Shown in pieces: positions 7,974 through 17,157 of a stretch of 64,000 bases of DNA. The stretch is taken from positions 34,518,129 through 34,582,128 of the forward strand of contig OX328109.1 of assembly GCA_946811185.2 (NCBI GenBank), given 5' to 3'. The DNA comes from Hippopus hippopus (lineage: Eukaryota > Mollusca > Bivalvia > Cardiida > Cardiidae). A model generated the notes under the pieces. That model made no database searches, was not told where the DNA came from, and saw only the letters and a list, made by a program, of their open reading frames with translations. Numbering within the stretch: the stretch's first letter is position 1; each line of letters starts with the position of its first letter. The position numbers and the translations under genes were made by a program.

Positions 7974-8627
7974 ATGTTAGATACTGATCAAGAACATCCC
8001 TCTAAAAAAATCTATCCTCCCTTACCTAATCCAAGCGCCCCACCTATTGAGATGGATGACAAAGGTCATTCCTACCGTTTACAAAAAATATCTGAAGTAC
8101 GAGAGTATCTCGAGAACGAAATTCAGGAAAGAGATGCCTTAGCTAAAAAATATTTTAGAGCCGCGAGAATCGTTGACAACGTTGACACGGTTTTGATCAC
8201 GATGACCATGGCTTCGGGAGTAGGCGGAATCGGATTATTATCTACCGTCGTAGCTATTCCGGCCGTAATAGCGTTAGAAGTATCAGCCGCGGCAACCTAG
8301 CTTCTTTCGTTAGTAGGTAAATACGCTGTAAGAAATACGAGAACTAAGGCGGAAAAACATCAAAAGATTCGAATGATAGCCGATGCTAAGTTCGATACAA
8401 TCGCTTCGCATATATTGAAAGCTTTAATCGACAATTATATATCGGACGAAGAATTTAAACTTATCATGGAAGAACAAGAGAAGTATAAGAATATGAAGGA
8501 CGAGATAAGAACGAAAATTAAGAAGAAGATAACTACCGAAAACGAAGAAAGTTTAATTGAGAGAGGGAGGCAAGAAGCGCGCGAGTCCTTTCGGAGGTTG
8601 GTTGAAAAGAATAGTACCACTTCGTAG
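7974..8627 (+). pseudogene. Membrane protein with YPxL and PSAP motifs (in-frame stop)
   Basis: Reading from the ATG at 7974 (after ATTTTAATAAAAAAATG) gives a proline-rich N-terminus holding YPPL (14-17) and PSAP (20-23). A helical segment follows (33-66), then a hydrophobic membrane segment (about 72-106), and, after a TAG at 8298-8300, a basic and coiled-coil tail up to 8627. The frame is the same on both sides of the stop, so this was one gene of about 217 codons. YPxL and P(S/T)AP are the classical late-domain motifs that recruit ALIX and TSG101. A longer upstream start (7926) overlaps the previous gene and is not favoured. It is related to coiled-coil membrane proteins common in invertebrate Polintons. 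Confidence 0.65.
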
Positions 8628-8707
8628 AAAAATAAATTTTTCGTGCAGCTTTAGTTACGAAACGAGTTGAAAACTGCGTTAAAAAATTAATTTAGTAATA
8701 ATAAGAA

Positions 8708-9565
8708 ATGTCTTTTTTAAAAATCGCTGATCCCGCAAAAAGGGACTTAATCGTAAAGGAGAGTCTCGAAACAAGAAAGAATATTCGGGATAATCTATTA
8801 GCGGAGAGAACGGCCTAACAGCAACTTCAAGCTGATCTCTCAAAGTTTTTTAAACCTATTACGGAAACGCAAAAAGCTACAACGAGGGAGATTACGGAAG
8901 AACTTAAACCTATTAAAGAGGGTATTGAACAGTTGCCGCAAGGTATCAAGTTTCCAGCCTTTCCTTCTATCACAGCTTATGATAAACCGTCAGAAGAAGA
9001 AGAAGATTCGATATTTATTGGAAAAATAGCGAGTGAATATTTAAGAAAGTTTGCTACTAAGTCTGAAGCTGATAGAACGCATGATAAAGATAAAAGGTTT
9101 TATATCGGTAACAAACCAATTGTTATTCGAGACAACGATATTATTGTGGAAAATGAGGAATATGAAGGTACCCCCAGTTTATGGGAGTTAATCGTATCTA
9201 AAAATCCGGATAGTAATATTTATACGAATGAGGATTACGGAAATTACGCGAAGTTGTTGGTAAAAACCAACTCCATTTATCGCGACAACAATCCGAGAAA
9301 TAAATATCCTAAAGCTTCTAATGGTAAAAAATGGAACGTTATACTTAGACCTATTTTGGATAATAAAAGATTTTATGAAGGAGAGGGCATCGTTTTTATC
9401 CCGTCTGATCCTAACGCGTTACTAGAAAGACCAGACCTGTTGTTGGCGAGTAAAGAGGCGGGCAACACGGGAGTAAGGAACGAGCTAGTAGGTATTTGCG
9501 ACGAATTAAAAAGACAAGGCGTTTTAAATTCGAACGCTTATAAAAAATTAATGTCTATATTATAA
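8708..9565 (+). pseudogene. Conserved Polinton protein of unknown function (in-frame stop)
   Basis: The ATG at 8708 opens a frame broken by a TAA at 8816-8818 (codon 37) and then open to 9565, for about 285 codons in all. The N-terminal 90 residues are a charged coiled coil (KFFKPITETQKATTREITEE and on). The C-terminal part has blocks I recognise from a widespread Polinton family: FYIGNKPIVIRDNDIIV, YEGTPSLWELIVSKNP and VGICDELKRQGVL. Its biochemical role is not known to me. The stop needs only CAA to TAA to explain it. The next gene begins 3 bases after this one ends. Confidence 0.7.
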
Positions 9566-9568
9566 AAT
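9549..9568 (+). promoter_or_regulatory. TATA-type box inside the end of the previous gene
   Basis: TATATTATAAAATATG overlaps the last codons and stop of the upstream gene and ends at the ATG at 9569. Confidence 0.5.
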
Positions 9569-9955
9569 ATGATTATTAAAAAACGTGGATTTAAAAGAAG
9601 GTATTCATACGGTGGTTCCGGAATCTTCGATAGTATCGCTAAGTTTTTAGCGAGGCTTTTTACGAGTAGCGCGGCTAAACAACTCGCGAGTTCTGCCCTT
9701 GATGTGGGAAAGAGTGCAGCTAAGGAAGGTGCGAAGAAAGCTTTAGAGGTCGGAAAAAGTGAGGCTATAGAAACGGGGAAAAAATTGGTTACGAAAGCTT
9801 TGACACCAAAATCGAAGAAAATTTTACAAAAATATGATATCCCTGAGGAGCGAGTCAAAACGCAAAACATTAGTACATTAATAGATGGAAGCGCTATCGC
9901 TATTCAAGACTTAGTTAAAAAATTAAACGGTGGAGCGGGTATTAAAGTAGTATGA
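9569..9955 (+). CDS. Small basic virion protein with adenain cleavage site
   Basis: An intact 128-residue protein rich in Lys and Ala. It opens with KKRGFKRRYSYGGSGIFDSI, continues with an amphipathic Ala/Lys helix (about 33-80), and ends with LNGG|A at 119-123, which fits the adenain rule (M/I/L)XGG|X. Size, charge, cleavage site and position just before the major capsid gene fit a core or pVI/pX-like virion protein. DNA binding or membrane disruption are both possible. Confidence 0.6.
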   Translation: MIIKKRGFKRRYSYGGSGIFDSIAKFLARLFTSSAAKQLASSALDVGKSAAKEGAKKALEVGKSEAIETGKKLVTKALTPKSKKILQKYDIPEERVKTQNISTLIDGSAIAIQDLVKKLNGGAGIKVV

Positions 9956-9958
9956 AAA

Positions 9959-9985
9959 TATAATTTTTTATTTAAAAAAATTATA
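9959..9985. terminator. AT-rich hairpin after the basic virion gene
   Basis: TATAATTTTTT (9959-9969) pairs with AAAAAATTATA (9975-9985) across a 5-base loop, just after the stop at 9953-9955 and before the promoter box of the capsid gene. Confidence 0.45.
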
Positions 9986-9986
9986 A

Positions 9987-10001
9987 TTGTAATTATAAAA
10001 T
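9987..10001 (+). promoter_or_regulatory. TATA-type box of the major capsid gene
   Basis: TTGTAATTATAAAATATGG places the box directly against the ATG at 10002. Confidence 0.5.
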
Positions 10002-11228
10002 ATGGACATTTTAAAAATCACCGAACCAATTTTAAAAGATGATAGTATTGATGAGTATGAACACTTTGAGTACCTACCAATCACCGGTACAAACCTCAAC
10101 AACCCGGGAGGAGAAATTAGGATTAACATCGAAACCCAAGATATTTTTACCCATCCTAGCGAAAGTTATTTGCTTATTATAGGTAAATTAGTAAAAAATG
10201 ATGGAACTCCTTATGTTGATGGGACAGATAACCTTAATGTTGCTTTAACAAACAATGGCCTCATGTATCTTTTTAAAAATATTAAGTATCAACTTTCGGG
10301 TATGGAGATTGAATCCATATTGTATCCTGGTCAGGCTACTATGATGCTCGGGTTGTTAAAATATCCGGACGATTTTTCCAAATCACAAGGGTTAAATCAA
10401 TGTTGATATAAGGATACAACAGCCGCAGGAGCTGCTGGAAACACTGGTTTTATTGTAAGAAGAGATTATATTATTAATAATGTTGTTCCGTTAGGTTCTT
10501 TTAGAGTTCCTTTAAAGCATATATTGGGTTTTTGTGATGACTATGATAAAATATTGTACGGAATGAAGCAAACTCTCACGTTAACGAGAAATGACGATAA
10601 TGATGCAATCTTTAGAGCCAACGCTGCTCCCGAAGGTAGAATTAGATTAGATAAGATATCATGGTTTATACCGCACGTGTTACCCGCAGATGGAGAGAAG
10701 ATGGGACTTTATAAAATTACTGAGAAAAAAGAAAAAATACCGGTCAGATATAGAATGCGGCAATGCGACTCAATCGCGGTTCCTGAGTCATCGACGTTTA
10801 CTTGGAGACTTTCCGTTAAATCATCACCCGAGGTACCACGTTTTATTATCGTCGGTTTTCAAACCGGTAAAACTGGTAATCAAGAACAAAATCCGGCCAT
10901 ATTCGATCACAGAAACGTTAATAATATATACGTTATGTTAAATTCTACTAGATATCCCGCGGCTGACTATAATCTTTCGTTCGTTGCGAACCAATTTAGT
11001 ACAGTGTATGGCGATGCCGCTTTATTTAGATCTAAGTTTTATAACATGGATGAATTGGTGTCAAACCCTAACATTACCCCCTCTGATTATAAAACCCTTT
11101 ATCCTTTGTTTTTATTCGACGTTTCCAAACAGAGCGAGAGATTAAAATACTCGGTCACCGATATCCAAATCAAAGCAAAGTTTACCGAAACACAGAGGCA
11201 TACGCTGTTATTATTTGCGATAAATTAA
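10002..11228 (+). pseudogene. Major capsid protein, double jelly roll (in-frame stop)
   Basis: The gene would encode 408 residues, the normal size of a Polinton hexon-like capsid protein that forms trimeric capsomers. Family marks are EYLPITGTNLNNPGGEIRI near the N-terminus, LFKNIKYQLSGMEIE, and in the second half LGFCDDYDKI, VPRFIIVGFQTGK and FDHRNVNNIYVMLNSTRYP. A TGA at 10404-10406 (codon 135) breaks it; the frame is unchanged on both sides, and the neighbouring residues suggest a lost Trp codon. It follows the small virion genes, as usual in Polintons. The second half has no need of its own start. Confidence 0.9.
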
Positions 11229-11328
11229 TTAACTTCCAGTCTGATGGAAATAAAATGAGTGTAGTGATTTAAAAAAAAAAATGAAGTTAAGTGAAGCAAA
11301 TGGAAAAAATTGAAGTTAAGCAAATGGA
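11229..11328. other. Spacer with short direct repeats
   Basis: The spacer after the capsid gene contains two similar blocks around GAAGTTAAG and GCAAATGGA, and a short TTCCA/TGGAA inverted repeat. No gene is visible. Confidence 0.4.
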
Positions 11329-11345
11329 TCTTATATATAAAAAAA
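11329..11345 (+). promoter_or_regulatory. TATA-type box
   Basis: TCTTATATATAAAAAAAATG runs into the ATG at 11346, supporting that start over an in-frame ATG at 11310. Confidence 0.5.
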
Positions 11346-11714
11346 ATGATAATGGTTGAGGATTTAAAAATAATTCTTAAAGAAAATAAAATAATTTTCT
11401 ACTCATACTGGAGTAAAAATCGCTTAATTGAGTTGACGAAAAAATTCGGATTGTACGATAAGCTACCTAATAGAAAAAGAAGTAAAGTCCCTACTAAAAA
11501 AGAAGGAAGTAAAGACCCCAAGTACGATAGATTAAAAAATAATATGAATAATCCTAAGAAAGTTACTTTAGAAGATGTTGAAACTGGCGAAATAAAAACC
11601 TTTCTATCGCTTTATAAGACGAGTAAATTTTTTGATTGCAGCGCACAAACGGTTAATAACTTTGATGGGAAAATTTGGAAAAATAAATATAAGGTTAAGA
11701 TCCTAACGGATTGA
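11346..11714 (+). CDS. SAP-like plus NUMOD-like DNA-binding protein
   Basis: From the ATG at 11346 the protein has about 122 residues and is intact. The N-terminal part (DLKIILKENKI, YWSKNRLIELTKKFGLYDK) looks like a SAP-type helix-extended-loop-helix. The C-terminal part (VTLEDVETGEIKTFLSLYKT, SKFFDCSAQTVNNF, KIWKNKYKVKIL) has the strand-helix-helix pattern of NUMOD1-type DNA-binding modules found beside homing endonucleases. No nuclease domain is attached. The product probably binds DNA. It stands just before PolB, whose N-terminus also has SAP-like repeats. Confidence 0.6.
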   Translation: MIMVEDLKIILKENKIIFYSYWSKNRLIELTKKFGLYDKLPNRKRSKVPTKKEGSKDPKYDRLKNNMNNPKKVTLEDVETGEIKTFLSLYKTSKFFDCSAQTVNNFDGKIWKNKYKVKILTD

Positions 11715-11716
11715 AG

Positions 11717-11754
11717 ATATATATTTTCTTAACTTTTTAAAAGAAAATATATAT
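11717..11754. terminator. 14-bp perfect hairpin after the SAP-NUMOD gene
   Basis: ATATATATTTTCTT (11717-11730) pairs perfectly with AAGAAAATATATAT (11741-11754) across a 10-base loop. It starts 2 bases after the stop codon and is the strongest of the three gene-end hairpins. Confidence 0.55.
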
Positions 11755-11796
11755 GAAATCTTATATAAAAAATATTTTAAGATAAGCATTTATTTT

Positions 11797-11811
11797 TTTA
11801 TATAAAAAAAA
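11797..11811 (+). promoter_or_regulatory. TATA-type box of the polymerase gene
   Basis: TTTTATATAAAAAAAAATGG leads directly into the ATG at 11812. Confidence 0.5.
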
Positions 11812-14800
11812 ATGGAGAATATTAATTATAATACATATACCGTAAGAGGTCTAAAAGATTTAGCTAAGTCTAAAGGAATCCGAGGATACTCTACGCTTAG
11901 AAGAGCCGAATTAATTGAGCGTCTACGTAATCCTCCGCCTATTAGTCTAGCCGATCAATTCAGGGGGCGTACAGTAAGGTTGGTTGTATTGGGGTTTAAC
12001 GCCACTTTAACAGCTAAGGTCATATCATGGCGGTCGGTCACGCACATATGTTTCCTGGCTTTCTCACACCAGTACTAACACAACTTTCTTTCCAAAGCCA
12101 CCGACTACTTTTCTCACATGCTTCAGCAGAGGTGAGAGGCGAAAATACGCCGGAAAGAAAGTTCGCCTCAACCGGGTATCGAACTCACAACCACCAGGTC
12201 ATGAGTCCGACACACTCACCACTGAGCCACCCGGGCGGGCCGTACAGTAAGAGACTTAAAATGGGAATCTAGGTCTTTAGGAATTCGAGGATACTCTAGA
12301 CTTAAAAGATCCGAATTAATCGACCTTCTAAGTAATCGGAGAGCGCCATTATTAGATTATGATATTAGTAATCTCGGAGCCCCGGTATTGCAATCAACGC
12401 CTTACACACCACCACCACCCCCAGCACCAACACCAGTTACAACCGCAACTGATGAGTTGATAAAATATTTAGATAGCATTAAGGAAATTCCGAGAAATAT
12501 ATCACCTAGGATAGAAGCTTTAAAAAGAAAAATAAAAAAGTTATATAAGGATAAAGATGAAATAGAGATTGAAGAAGGACCATCAGCATTTAGTGGATTT
12601 ACCAGACAATATCTTATAAAAGCTAAAAGCTCCTTTACACCGGCTAGTTTCCTCGATTTGGCTAAAGATAAATTAACCGATGTTATGAGAAATAATCGGC
12701 AAACAAAAGTTAAACTTATTATGATGTGTATGATGAAACACTCTAAAACAAAAGAATTAAAACCTATGAATTTTGGTTCCGGTTATCCAATCGTTAATTT
12801 AGATGGGGATGATGCGAATGAAATATATGAAGAAATGGCGAGTGACATATTAAATAAAATTGCGGAAAAAGAGATGCAAGAAGATTATTGGAGAGTTATT
12901 TACGTAATCGATTTAAGATTGCACACAGTATCATATAACCCAATAAGAGGTAATTCTTGGCTCCCAACTCCTTCTAAAATAGCGAGTACAAAAAGCGTTA
13001 TTAATCTGATAAATAAAAATGATGATATGTGTTTCGCATATTGTATTCTTATAGCTTTGAACCCGACAATTGAACATCCTGAAAGAATCGAAAGACTAAG
13101 ACCATTTTTAAACGCATTAAATATGGAAGGGATTAATTACCCCGTTTCCCTTCAGGATAGAATTAAATTTGAGAAACAAAATCCTTCAATATCTGTTTCG
13201 ATACACGCGTATAGCGAATCTGTTGGTGTCTACCCACTTAGTTTAAGTAAAGAAGTTTATAAAAGAGATCATTATGTTAATCTTTTACTTCTTGAGAAGG
13301 ATGGTAAAAAACATTATTGTTTAATTAAAAATATGAGTAGATTGTTATCTAAACAAATATCCGATCATAACAGTAAAACTTATATTTGCGAAAGATGTTT
13401 AAATCATTTCCAAACAGAAGAAACTTTAAATAAACATTTAGAGTATTGCGGCGAAAAAGATGCTTGTAGAATAGACTTACCCGAAAAGGGTACCGAGATA
13501 TCTTTTAAGAATTTTTATAAACAACAGAGGCACCCTTTTACAATTTATGCGGATATGGAGTCTACATTAGAAAAGAAAAACGAAAATAAAGGTAACACTA
13601 CGAGAGTAATTAATGTGCATAAAGTTTCGGGGTATTGTTTTTACGTTAAATCGCTTTACGAAAATGTTTTCCCTTCGAGAATTTTCCAATATTCCGGCGA
13701 AAATGCGTCTAAGAAATTCGTAGAGGATTTAGAAAATGTTATAAGAGAAATAGATAGTATACCCACGGGGGAAATGATTTATAGACTCGAGGATAAAAGA
13801 AAGTTTTATGGAGCGAGAAATTGTTGGATATGCGGGGAGCCATTTTCTTCTCTGGCGAAAAAGGTGAGAGACCATTGCCATTATACCGGGAAGTTTAGGG
13901 GAGCCGCGCACAATGAGTGTAATTTAAAATATAGAAGACCTACTTTTACTCCCGTATTCTTTCATAATTATAGTAAGTACGATGCTCATTTATTTATAAA
14001 AGATTTAATGAGTACACCTGGTGAGATGAGTTGTATACCAACAAACAAGGAAACGTATATAAGCGTGTCTAAAAAGGTGCTGATAGAATACGACGTTAAA
14101 GGGATGAAGAAGATTAAAACGCATGAGATTAGATTCCTCGATAGTTTAAAATTTTTAGGTAAAAGTTTAGACGAATTAGCTAGCACTCTAGCTAAGGAAG
14201 AAAAGACTAATCTCGCGAAATATTTTGAGGGGGAAATGCTCGAATTGGTCTCTCAAAAGGGTATATTCCTGTACGAATGGTTCGATAGCCTCAGTAAATT
14301 AGAGGAAACGAGATTACCCGAGCGAAGAGAATTTAACTCGAAGCTTAAATATAGCGGAATTGATAAGGAGGATTATTGACACGCGTTAAATGTATGGAAA
14401 ATATTCGAGATGAAAACTTTTAAAGATTATCACAACTTATATAATAAGACCGACGTTTTACTGTTGGCGGATGTCTTCGAAAATTTCAGGAATGTTTGCT
14501 TCGATAATTACGGATTAGATCCATCTTGGTTTTATACGGCGCCCGGATTAGCTTGGGAGGCGATGTTAAAAACTACCGAGGTAAAATTAGAATTATTATC
14601 GGACCCCGACATGATTTTATTTATCGAAAATGGAATAAGAGGAGGTGTCTCGACTATATTTAAACGATACGCGAAAGCGAATAATAAATATATGGACGAA
14701 AAATACGATCCGAAAGAATCCTCGAGATTTATTACTTATTTGGACGCGAATAATCTCTATGGTTGGGCGATGCGTCAAAAACTTCCTATCGGTAATTTTA

Positions 14801-15939
14801 AATGGATGGACGATTTAGAAAATTGGCGAAGTCAACCTTGCATATTGGAGGTTGATTTAGAATATCCTAAAGAATTACACGACTGGCATAACGATTTCCC
14901 AGTAGCTCCTGAAAGATTAAAGACTGGTAAAGTCGAGAAACTTATACCTAATTTACACGATAAAAATAAATATATATTACATCGCGAAAATTTAAAGTTG
15001 TATTTGAGTTTGGGTCTAAAGCTTAAAAAGATTCATAGAGGGTTAACTTTCGATGAAAGCGAATGGTTAAAACCTTATATCGATAAAAATACTAGCCTAA
15101 GAGCGAAAGCTAAAACCGCGTTTGAAAAGGATTTCTTTAAATTCATGAACAATTACGTATTTGGTAAGACTATGGAAAATATTAGGAATAGAGTAGATAT
15201 AAGAATAGTTAGTACCAGGAAAAAGGCAGAAAAATTAGCCGCTAAACCAAACTATTACGATATAACCGTCCTCGACGAAAATTCATGTATAATTCAAATG
15301 AAAAAACCGCGTTTAATATTTAATAAACCTATTTATGCGGGGATGTGTATTTTAGATTTAAGTAAGACATTGATGTATAACTTTCATTATAATTATATTA
15401 AAGATAAATACGACAAAAAAGCTAAACTTCTTTTCACCGATACAGATAGTTTAATGTATGAAATAGAAACGGAAGATTTTTATAAAGATATTAGCGACGA
15501 TGTTAAAGATTGGTTTGATACAAGCGATTATCCGTCCGATCATCCTTCAGGTATTCCCACGGGATTAAATAAGAAAGTTGAGGGTATGTTTAAAGATGAG
15601 ACGAGAGGTAAGATTATCGAAGAGTTTGTTGGACTCAGGTCTAAACTATACTCTTATAAAATGTGTGATGATGATGAGAGTAAAAAATGTAAGGGAATTA
15701 AAAGGCATGTAGTAGAAGCATTTATTAAACACGATCATTATAAAAAGTGTTTGTTCGAAAATAAAACGCAATTAAGGAGAATGGCAGTTATTAGGAGTCA
15801 TAATCACGAGTTGTATACTGAAGAGGTAAATAAAATCGCCTTGAGCGGTAACGATGATAAACGCTATATCCTCGAGAACAATATCGAAACGTTAGCTTGG
15901 GGGCACACTAAGATAAATACGCGGAATTTTGAAACTTGA
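11812..15939 (+). pseudogene. Protein-primed DNA polymerase B (SINE insertion and in-frame stop)
   Basis: One frame runs from 11812 to 15939, about 1284 residues without the SINE. Two SAP-like repeats open it, one on each side of the SINE (LKDLAKSKGIRGYSTLRRAE; and after 12251). A proline-rich linker follows, then a zinc-finger-like segment (YICERCLNHF, about 434). Exonuclease motifs are D490/E492 (YADMEST), D633 (NYSKYDAH) and D790 (YNKTDVLL). An HNH/zinc insert begins at C580. Polymerase motifs are DANNLYGWAM (887), FKFMNNYVFGKT (about 1022) and TDTDS (D1119, D1121). The SINE (11979-12240) and a TGA at 14377-14379, in place of an expected Trp codon, kill the gene. The last residues run into the minisatellite. 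It would replicate the linear element from protein-primed ends. Confidence 0.92.
11979..12240 (-). mobile_element. tRNA-derived SINE inserted in PolB
   Basis: The SINE lies in reverse. Its tRNA-like head is at the right (A box TGGCTCAGTGG, B box GTTCGATACC on the minus strand) and its (ATACAACC)-type tail at the left. CGTACAGTAAG occurs on both sides (11968-11978 and 12241-12251) as an 11-bp target duplication. SINE plus one duplication equals 273 bases, a multiple of three, so the polymerase frame is the same before and after. A close relative is at 57734-57966. Confidence 0.9.
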
Positions 15940-16195
15940 TGCGAGACTCGACCTTGATGCCTTGGGTGGAAAGTTTTGCCTTGATACCTTGAGTGGTGAT
16001 TCAAGACTCGACCTTGATGCAAGACTTTGCCTTGATGCCTTGAGTCGAAAGTTTTGCCTTGATGCGAGACTTGGCCTTGATGCGAGACTTTGCCTTGATG
16101 CGAGACTTGGCCTTGATGCCTTGAGTCGAAAGTTTTGCCTTGATGCCTTGAGTCGAAAGTTTTGCCTTGATGCCTTGAGTCGAGTTTTTAGTATA
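15935..16195. repeat. Minisatellite at right end of the element
   Basis: Short units of 18 and 27 bases built on CCTTGATGCGAGACTTGG and CCTTGATGCCTTGAGTCGA alternate here. They overlap the last codons of PolB. They do not resemble the 89-bp left array. Open frames across them on both strands are repeat by-products. Confidence 0.8.
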
Positions 16196-16917
16196 CGTGT
16201 ATTAAAAATCTTTTTTACGGCGAAGCCGCGCCCCCGGCCAGGGAAAATTTGATTTTTGAGATTTTGACCTTGACAGGATGGCTGACCTCGGAACCGAATC
16301 CAACCAAAAACCGGAACCGGATCTAGCCGGATCACGGGAAAAATGGATTTTGGGGGGAGAGCGTGACCTCTGAGGCGTGACCTTTGACCTTGTCCCAGTT
16401 TTCTCCGTTTATATCTACTGGTGTAACCGCTGAAGCAAAGGTCAGTGTAACTGTTACAATTCGACTTGTGATACATGTAACTTGAACTCTCCTTAAGCTG
16501 TCTACTTAACACTGCCGATATACCTTGATATGTAAACTATGCACATACATGTACCTACATAATGAGCCGAACTCTGTAGCTCTTAAAGTGTGTTATGAAA
16601 TGAAAAGCTTATTTCCGATCGATTTCGATGACAAATGTTGATAGGAGCTCAGAACAGAAAAGTGATACGCATTTTGTGGTAACTTTGTATTGGTAAGGCA
16701 TTTGAAGTTTTATATGTCCCTTTAATTCTTAATGAACTACCACATTTTAGTACTGCTGTCTCAATTAAAAAAAAGAATGAAGAGAAATACTGGTTCACCA
16801 TGAGAAGTCGTCCTTGGTCTTAGTCTGTAACACAATACCTAACAAGATGCAACTAGATGAATTTAACCTCAGGCTCAAAACTATAATTTTATGCTGATAT
16901 CGGTATTCATATAATTG
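16196..16917. other. Junction between element and host sequence
   Basis: A GC-richer stretch (16200-16400, with GTGACCTCTGAGGCGTGACC) passes into AT-rich non-coding DNA. No terminal inverted repeat matching the left side and no target duplication is visible, so the right border of the Polinton is somewhere here but not fixed. No gene is seen. Confidence 0.5.
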
Positions 16918-17143
16918 GCCTGCAACACTCGAAAAGGGGCATTCGGACATTTGCGTAATATGCCGTCTCGGATCAGCCTGCGCAATCCGCGCAGGCTAAT
17001 CCCAGACGGCACTTTAAGACTACATTAGATTTTGTCCCACTTTAGACTGGCGCAAAACAGAAAATTACACTGAAAAATGGAAAGTGTCGTTTCGGATTAG
17101 TCTGCGCTAATGTCCGAGTGCCCCTTTTTCGCGTGTTGCTGGC
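16918..17143. mobile_element. MITE with about 45-bp terminal inverted repeats
   Basis: The left end GGCCTGCAACACTCGAAAAG is mirrored by a right end reading CTTTTTCGCGTGTTGCTGGC, with the match continuing into CATTCGGACATT. The centre has a smaller palindrome, CCTGCGCAATCCGCGCAGG. A second copy begins at 20493. It is non-autonomous and non-coding. Confidence 0.75.
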
Positions 17144-17157
17144 CATTATATAATTTT

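Noticed and set aside
6253..14379. TGA read as Trp (alternative genetic code) in the element
   Set aside because: Two of the TGA codons sit at likely Trp positions, but others do not, TGG is used normally, and TAA, TAG and frameshifts also occur. Decay explains all of them.
1..16500. Terminal inverted repeats of the Polinton
   Set aside because: I compared the left array with 15.9-16.5 kb on both strands and saw no match; the left border is outside the window.
15929..16512. Long open frames with RLKASR or LDARLCLDA repeats at 15.9-16.5 kb
   Set aside because: They translate the 18/27-bp minisatellite on either strand and have no start context or family match.
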